Of a stretch of 64,000 nt of DNA, positions 57,366 to 64,000 are shown one piece after another. The notes under the pieces are model-generated. The model was given only the letters and a program-made list of their open reading frames with translations. It did no database searches and was not told the DNA's origin. This DNA is from Polytrichum commune (lineage: Eukaryota; Streptophyta; Polytrichopsida; Polytrichales; Polytrichaceae). The stretch's first letter is position 1. Each line of letters begins with the position of its first letter. The position numbers were made by a program, and so were the translations under genes. The stretch is taken from assembly GCA_950295325.1 (NCBI GenBank), contig OX485806.1, forward strand, positions 36,582,001 through 36,646,000, read 5' to 3'.

Positions 57366-58148
57366 GCTATCCAGCAGTTTTGATCCTGAGGAGAGATCCT
57401 GGAGGAGGCCATATAAATTTGGTTGTCCAGTCCAAATACACAGGTCTCTCTCTAGATTCTGTGAGGATCACAAGCTCCAGCTTTTTGCGCAGCAACATGC
57501 TCGAAGAAGTGCTCAACAAGCTTGCACACATTGAGTATGAAGAGGTTTACCGAGCACAGGCAACATCCAAAACCATCAACAATGTTATTGAAAGCGAATA
57601 TTTCAGGATCCACCTCTTTTGGGAAGCCTGTCATGCAGAAGAAGGCTCTTTCACATGTTGCTTTATTTATTTAAAGAAAGGCTCTGGCAATATGAGGGAT
57701 TTGATGTGAGAGAGGGTAAGTGGAGGACCCTGCCACCACTCGAATCCCTTAATCCATCTTCGAACGAAACCTTCTTCAAAGAATCGCTTATTGCCGGAGG
57801 AGGTGGATTAGTCTGTGCCAACGTTCCAGGATTCCTCCAGTGATGGAAGGATGATTATTTGCAACCTTATCACACGGGAGTCCAGAGAATATGCCACTGT
57901 TAATCCTCTGTCGACAGTGCTCAGTGGTCAACCACGTCTTGCTCGATCGTGAAACTCAATCTTACAGAGTGATTGTTGTGGGGAATTCCGTTTCAGGAAA
58001 AAATGATCTTGTCTTGGAAGTGTCTGACCCCGAGACTTTAAAGTGGAAGGTTACCAAAGACATGGTGCCTTCACAAGAATTTCTGCTAGATGAGTACCAA
58101 ACAAGTGTATTTGTGAAGGGAATCATACAATGCATCACCCATGGGTAG
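57284..58148 (+). pseudogene. F-box/kelch-type protein pseudogene 1
   Basis: An F-box-like helix set (LEEVLNKLAHIEYEEVYRAQ, then TINNVIESEYF) is open from 57284 to about 57665. The frame then shifts, and kelch/F-box-associated sequence continues as WQYEGFDVREGKWRTLPPLE and GGGGLVCANVPGF to 57843. Another frame gives SSSDGRMIICNLITRESREY, and a further one gives RETQSYRVIVVGNSVSGKND, LVLEVSDPETLKWKV and EFLLDEYQTSVFVKGII, ending at 58148. At least three frameshifts mean it cannot make a normal product. Intact family members are SCF ubiquitin-ligase substrate adaptors. The order and motifs are typical of the large moss F-box/kelch family, and a second relic lies at 60840-61450 in the opposite orientation. 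Confidence 0.75.
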
Positions 58149-58560
58149 AGGGGGAGGGAAAGGTTAAAATGGCATGCAACGTGGAGAGAGGTCGGTGGTT
58201 GTTGGATTCAATCAATTTAAATGATCTTGTCACAACGGTCTTTGATCCCGAGATTTCAAAATGGAAGGTTACCAGAGAATTCATGAGAATTTATGTGAAC
58301 GGATTGCCGTAATACATTGCCCATGGACAAAGGCGGAGGGAGAAGGTTAAAATGGCACGCAATGTGCAGAGAGGCCGTCAGATTGATCAGAATAAATGAC
58401 CTTGTCATGTGATACAGATGCTAAGACTCCAAAATAGAAGGTTACCACAAACTTCACAAGAATTTATATTAGATGGGCACCAAACATGTGTATTTATGAA
58501 GGGAACAATGTACTGCATTGTCTATGGGTAAAGGGAGAGGGAGAAGGTTATAATCGCATA
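58126..58560 (+). repeat. Triplicated ~185-190-bp tail of F-box pseudogene 1
   Basis: Three diverged direct copies begin near 58126, 58312 and 58510. Each has a TGCAT(C/T)(A/G)CCCATGG-like start, then GGGAGGGAAAGGTTA-AAATGGCA. Between them are copies of GAAGGTTACCA and GAATTTATG. They derive from the 3' end of the kelch-like coding region and are full of stops. Confidence 0.65.
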
Positions 58561-59929
58561 CAATGTGGAACTTTTGGAGATTAAACCTCGATAAACACTC
58601 CTAGGGCCATTTGCAGAGCACTTGGGAGCAAATTTTGGGTCCCTATGATGTTGAGAATAGATGTCTAGATCAACGACACACCATTTTGCAATTGTTTTGG
58701 ACCCTTCAACATTGATTGTGAAACCCTTGGAAAGCAAGCCCAACACCCCTTTGGAAAGCATATGACATCTATGTTGAAGTTTGGAACAATATTTGAGGTC
58801 TCAAAATTGTTGGGAATAGAGGTCTTGGCACCAAGACATAAATTTCCGATTTTGGGGGAACATTCCACATTGATTTCCATAAGCTTGGAAAGCACCATTC
58901 TCGGGGGGTGCACCTTTCATTAAAACCTAGAATCACGTGCGTTCACTACATACTCTAAAAACCCCCTATATACAAGTTATTTTTTGTGAAATGAAGTAAT
59001 ACACATACAATTGCAACAATAAATATACAAATGACAATATGTATACACAAAAAAACATCCTTTCATATATAGTCATTAACATAAGTATACAAATATACTT
59101 TTGAACAATAATCAACCCCTATAATATGTATAACAAAATATCCTAGCTTTCATCAGCAAAGTCGTTGAAAACTTTTTCATCTCCCGGATGTAACTCATAA
59201 ACATTTGATTCACCAATATATGTCATTGTAGCCAATGCAATTATTGTCTCCAAGTCTACCATCAAATGATCATAAGAACATATGTCCACTTGTTGTTAGC
59301 CCCTTTTTGATACCAACATAAACCAATCTCCATGTTTGATGGACGGTCCATCAAGTCAATTGGATCCCTATACTCCACCCAACGATTACCAAACTTCCTC
59401 CGCATCCTATAAACTCTCCCAACAAACCAAACCTTATGAAAACTTATCCAATATGAAAACTTATGATATGTAATATAGTAACAGTACCATACAAGTACAA
59501 TTATTGTATACTTTTTGAAGGCCTTCCATATATGTACGTAACTATAAATTATAACATGTATACCATATGTATACGTAATACGGCAAGGTCCAAATCAATA
59601 CCCCTCCTGTGTACTCACGACTCGTACATGTTTAGTACAGTGCACCCCCCGAGGCACCATTGGGGCCACTTGGAAACACTTACAAAAATACATCAAAAAT
59701 TTGGAACAAACTTGAATGTTCTCAAAATGTAGAGAACAACACTGAATATGATAGTTGGTGTCACTTACTATTTGGAATATATACAACGCTAAACTATTTA
59801 CTGTACATCTCACTTTTTACCAACAAAGGTTGAATGGGTGTTTGGACATTATACACCATTAACATCTTTACTTGGCAAAAAACTTCTTATATCTTATAAA
59901 ATTTTGCATATGCATACTCTAGAGGAAAA
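58561..59929. other. No gene seen
   Basis: Non-coding, AT-rich. No exon or element was supported. Confidence 0.4.
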
Positions 59930-59987
59930 CTTCTTTAATGCCTCACATTTGTAATTTTTTTAGACATGTCAAGTCCCCAAATCTTTC

Positions 59988-60420
59988 CTATAGTTTCTTC
60001 AAATATTTACATCGACAAATTATTAATTCTTTCAAAACTTTGTTGGTGGATACTCTAGAAGGAAACTTCTCTAATGCCTCACATTCCCACATGTCAAGCC
60101 CCCACATCCTTATGGTAATTTCTTCAAGGGTTAGTTGTGAATGCCTCCAAAGCCTTGAGGAGGAGCTTCCTTCAAACCCTTGCCTTCCCCACATGAGCAA
60201 TTCCTCCAAGCATGTCAAGCCCAAATCCTTATGGTAGTTTCTTCAAAGATCCACATCCCCAAACTATTAATATCTCCAAAGCTTTGCTGGTGCATACTTT
60301 AACTCTATCCTTGAATACACTAGAAGAACCTCCGATCCCTCACATTCTTCAAATATCCAAATATGTGAAGACCGAATCTTTCCGATAGATTCTTCAATGA
60401 TTTACATCCACAAACTATTA
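59988..60420 (-). pseudogene. LRR fragment of an NLR-type resistance gene
   Basis: Minus-strand frames show repeated LRR units of NLR style: LTCLEELLMWGRQGFE, LEKFPSRVSTNKVLKELIIC, CKYLKKL, and further upstream ALEILIVWGCGSLKKLP. Units are about 70-130 bp apart and interrupted by stops and frame changes. No NB-ARC domain adjoins it. It is probably a decayed relic of an intracellular immune receptor. Confidence 0.5.
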
Positions 60421-60839
60421 ACATGACACATCTATTATTAAATAACCTACTAAAACTCAACAACAAATTCAACTTTAAAAGGTCTCTATTAATTATCAAA
60501 TTTATTTTATTTATTTTTATCTAAAGTCTTATGAACAATTGTTGACTACCCCAAGTTCACTCCATTTTCCTAGCAAGAATAACGACATTGAGTTTGTTCC
60601 CACTTGCACATGCTAGGTTTTATCATGAAATTGGGGTGAAAAGTGAATGATAAAGGGTTTAAGCTATGAAAACCATCTCCAAGATGGAGGTGGTTGAATT
60701 TCTTTCACTTTCTTCCCATGGATGATGTTATACACCGCCCCTTTATGCTCAATGGTGTTGAAGATGCAAATGTGTTTATCTTCATGAGGTACACATGTAA
60801 ACTTAAGGTACACCAAAAGACCATGTCCACCAATCTAGG

Positions 60840-61450
60840 ACTCCATCGTAATATTATTCTAGTTGCCAACTACATTCTCATTTGAGAAAAGACCCTCAAG
60901 TTTTTCAATACAATGATCAACATTTCGACCATGTTCACATTTCAAAAGAGATACCGGTAGAGCTCCCCATTGCATTCCAATAATTAAACTAAAGAGTTTG
61001 TATGATGTTGTGTTGGAAAGGATAGTAAACATTTCCAATGTGGCATCCACATGCCTTCATTAACATCATAAGCAAGTACGCCTTGGCCAAAGTCCGCCAT
61101 TCTAGATCCATCATCCACAGAGGCAATACAATGCAAAATGTGTTTAATGCATACCCATGTTTGGTACTCATCTAAACAAGATTTTGGACTTGGAATGTCT
61201 CCAATTTTTGTCCATTCCCAAATTAGAGAGTCAAAGACTTATGAGCATTTGGATAAACCCCCTCCTTCATTGCAACAACCCGCTACAGCAATCACCTTAT
61301 ATGAATTTGTTGCAGGGTTCATCATTACATGCAAGAGTACATGGTTTCCACAGAGCCTCAAAGGTGATAACTCTATTTTCTTCTATGTCAAAGGGTTGCA
61401 AACAATCAACCTTTCTTCGTGAGGTAGTATGGAGACATTTAGTCTAATGC
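60840..61450 (-). pseudogene. F-box/kelch-type protein pseudogene 2
   Basis: Reading the minus strand from about 61440: EERLIVCNPLT, then a stop, then IELSPLRLCGNHVLLHVMMN, PATNSYKVIAVAGCCNEGGG, a stop after LSKCS, VFDSLIWEWTKIGDIPSPKS, CLDEYQTWVCIKHILHCIAS, VDDGSRMADFGQGVLAYDVN and EGMWMPHWKCL. A further stop follows, then a frameshift into LKCEHGRNVDHCIEKLEGLF. These match the F-box-associated kelch region, including the RLIVCNPLT hallmark and the LDEYQT segment also found in pseudogene 1. The F-box itself was not found. The three stops and one shift show it is dead. Confidence 0.7.
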
Positions 61451-62395
61451 ATGAATAAAATGAGGTAGTATGAATAAAATTAGCTCATTTTATTGTGGAA
61501 AGGACTTCCATGTTTCAATGATAAATTTTTGTACTGTGCATTTACGATTCCATAATTGGTTCTTGACAGATGAACTTATATTGAAATGAGAGTCTGTTAA
61601 GTTATTATTCTTCTGACATTTCATGTAATTAACAAATTCCAAAATCTAAAGAGGTCTTCAACATAGCATATAAATGAATCCAATCACTCCATACAATATA
61701 TTTTAAAGCGGATAGTCCTTCAACAAACATAATCCTAAAAGAGTCTCTAACCAATAGGTATATACTCAACTCCAAAATGTGCATATTTGGAAGAAATAAT
61801 TGAAGGAAAATTATCTATAAGTGGCAATTCCCATTCAAAACACATTCAAGTGTATTCCAAAAAAACTTAACTCTTGACATGTTCTTCATTTGGAGTTGCC
61901 CACTACAAAAGAGATGAGAAGAGATGCCTTCAATATTGTCATTGTTGAAAATTATGATGTTGCTTCAGCTTCAAGTTAAGTCACATTCTTAACATATTTA
62001 CCCTGACGAATGTTGAGTGCTAGGGAGATATATTGGCTTAACTGTAAATACCATTTGTTCATGGCAAACTTAAACTCTTAGTCATAAGACAAGGTTGGTT
62101 GGGGTATGCTTAGCTCATGGAAACTCTAGGCAAGTCCAGTGTGACCTCAAATTCTATGGAACTGTAACTTCACAAACCCCTAAGTGGCGGTGCGGGTGGG
62201 GCTTTAGAAAAAATAAGGAAATTGCTCACAAACAAGTTCAGAATATCTCTAAGCAACATCAACAACAACCAACATAAGGTATGCACTACAATACCTTTCA
62301 AATGCAGCTTTCTTGAAGCTAACAGACAATGTTCCACTTCCAATGCACCATCAGATGCCAATATACGCCATCGGAAGAGCAGCTGATAATTTTGA
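61451..62395. other. No gene seen
   Basis: Non-coding. TATTGAAATGAGAGTCTGTT-AAG near 61578 resembles the outer end of the family-C element (AATAAAATGAGAGTATGTTA). Confidence 0.4.
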
Positions 62396-62827
62396 TCAAG
62401 CCTTGCCATAGTATGAAAGTTGAGAGGCCAATGGATATCCCATGGAAAAAAATGTGAAGGTTAAATTCATAAGGTCCATGTGCTTGATCTCAAGGTCTTC
62501 TAGATATAGCATGGTGATACTGTGATATTGCATCATATCAATACAATGTAAGCTTGGAAAACTTAGAATATCAGACAGCCGCTCATGTTGCTCACAAGGT
62601 GAAACTTCAAACATGTCTCTGAATATGCCAACATTAACCAACTTGCTCATTCCAATTCTCTCGGATTGTAGCTTCTGTAGAGCTAAACTTACATTTTCCA
62701 CTGCCATCACCTCCTCACGTGCAAGACAATCCAGTAAGTGTGGCATTACAGAAACTCTGTCTGACATACTTACATTTTCAAGGGAGCATTGCCTCCAGAA
62801 ACCATTTGCACATGTCCAGGTTGCCAA
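62396..62827 (-). pseudogene. Protein-like fragment, possibly LRR region of the adjacent NLR relic
   Basis: 143 codons are open in one frame, with Leu-spaced sequence (CSLENVSMSDRVSVMPHLLD, VSLALQKLQSERIGMSKLV, FPSLHCIDMMQYHSITML). The spacing is loosely LRR-like and it lies directly downstream of the P-loop fragment on the same strand. I do not recognise it with certainty. Confidence 0.3.
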
Positions 62828-62844
62828 TAAACCTAAACCGCTCT

Positions 62845-63309
62845 TTAATTTAGATCCCTTTTAAAGGTAGCTTGTGCAGATGTAGTAGAATCTCCAAATC
62901 CCCATATCTCCAATGGAGGGAAATTATCCTCTTTATTATGTTTATTCAAATCAAGCAGGCCCCAGAAACCATAGAGAATATTTGGCATAGCACGAAGTTG
63001 AAGACACCAATTGATATTCAACATTTGGAGGTCCTCCAAGGTCAGGATGAGATGCACATCTTTGAGTCTGGCTAGACCAATCACAAATCTCACAATTAAA
63101 TAGTCACGCAAGCTCCAGAAGCTGGTAACCCATTCCATATATTTCTGTTCCTTCATAGACTTGGCATTCAATGTGAGATCAATTATGGCAATTCCTCCAG
63201 ATCCCAGAAAATGGTTGCATATGGCTTTCCATAATGCTGTCTTCCCCATATTACCCCTTATGCCAAGCATACCAATCTGAGGCTGTAAGAGGTCACATTG
63301 AGTTATCAT
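62845..63309 (-). pseudogene. NLR-like fragment: P-loop followed closely by LRR-like sequence
   Basis: GIRGNMGKTALWKAICNHF matches the P-loop of NB-ARC proteins (G-x-x-G-x-GKT-x-L-x-KAI). About 60 residues later comes LEDLQMLNINWCLQLRAMPN, an NLR-style LRR unit. The remaining NB-ARC motifs (kinase 2, GLPL, MHD) do not appear between them, so most of the NB-ARC domain is missing, by deletion or by an intron I cannot define. Probably a relic of a disease-resistance gene. Confidence 0.5.
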
Positions 63310-64000
63310 TTCAGGTACTCTAACTCATAAAATACAATCTGCGAGGAAAACATGTCAAAAATTGGTCAGTTATGTCTCGGGATTGACTGAATCCTCCTCA
63401 GGATGTTAAAGGATAGGACTATCTCAGGAAATATTATTCCTAAACCCGTACGAACATAAAGAAGACACAAGCTTTGGATATCACCGACTAAAGGACTTCT
63501 TGTGGGCTCCCCTATCAAAATTCAATCCATTAGCCAAAACATTTAGCAAAAGGAAGAAAAAAAAGGTAACCACGTCATGAAAGAAGCATCGCAGGATCAC
63601 CCTGCTCAAGTCGAAACTTGTGATTGCACTACTGCAAAGAACAAGTTTTCTCTCTTGTATGTGCGCACATAACCACCTTCCATTTCTCAAGTGTCCATTT
63701 GGGAAAGTGTCCTTTTTAGGCAAACTTATCTTACCGTATGAAAGTGGTCTCCTTTTACACCTGCGATTGACTAGGAAGTAATGACGGAAGCCCTGACCAA
63801 ACAACTTTGAAATATGGGATAGAACTTACCTGATAGAATATCTCTTCCTGCTACACAAAAAACCTCAAACACCCTTTAATTTAGGCCAACACTGCAAATA
63901 GTTTCAAAAATTTGAGTTTCCTGTAAGGTCCTTTCCCTGGCTCATCTGAAAATTGATGCCATTGCTTTTCTCCGTCTTCAATGCTTCCCCCGCTTTTCTT
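63310..64000. other. No confident gene at the right edge
   Basis: This could hold upstream intron or exon sequence of the NLR relic. No exon could be supported. Confidence 0.35.

Overview
The window looks like nuclear DNA of a land plant, most likely a seed-free one (bryophyte, lycophyte or fern). The signs are TTTAGGG-type interstitial telomere repeats, GT-AG introns, F-box/kelch relics of the type abundant in mosses, an NLR-like P-loop with LRR relics, and much AT-rich repeat DNA. I cannot name the species. No tRNA, intact rRNA gene or CRISPR array was seen.

Layout. (1) 0.1-7.2 kb, minus strand: a large intron-containing gene whose exons join in phase. It has a ParB-like N-terminal part, a degenerate DNA-methyltransferase-like middle, a low-complexity acidic/proline-rich region and a C-terminal NIF/FCP1-like HAD domain. 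One in-frame stop and a one-base slip in a homopolymer break it. (2) 10.1-14.8 kb, plus strand: a DUF7869-type (putative DDE transposase) gene, T1, with one nonsense codon, ending near a terminal-repeat motif at 14.81 kb. (3) 16.6-19.3 kb, minus strand: a second NIF-like exon and a small zinc-knuckle/coiled-coil gene. (4) 19.5-29 kb: LTR-like and other repeats. (5) 29.3-33.5 kb, plus strand: an open DUF7869 gene, T2. (6) 33.5-57 kb: almost gene-free repeat DNA with small TIR and fold-back elements, long G/C homopolymers, a 5S-rRNA-like relic and a 40-bp tandem repeat. (7) 57-63.3 kb: F-box/kelch and NLR/LRR pseudogene fragments.

The most striking signal is a set of short perfect palindromes. 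Family A, TTTGGGTCG-NN-CGACCCAAA, occurs about 36 times. Its arms are fixed, its central two bases vary, and it sits in tandem arrays of different periods (36, 57, 158 and 78-79 bp) whose spacers are unrelated. Most copies are in introns of the 0-7 kb gene or just 5' of T1; two are inside a coding exon. Family B, CCACGGGCG-NN-CGCCCGTGG, is confined to the second NIF region and to T2, including a T2-specific intron. Family C (TTTAGGTTG-AGT-CGACCTAAA) fills a 360-bp element with long inverted ends.

My reading is that A and B are two related large mobile elements. Each would carry a divergent pair of genes (a NIF-domain gene leftward, a DUF7869 transposase gene rightward), its own terminal repeat and its own palindrome. 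A 253-bp MITE at 38.9 kb has A-type ends and one decayed A palindrome. The gene pairing, palindrome partition and inverted ends are visible in the sequence; their joint function is inference.
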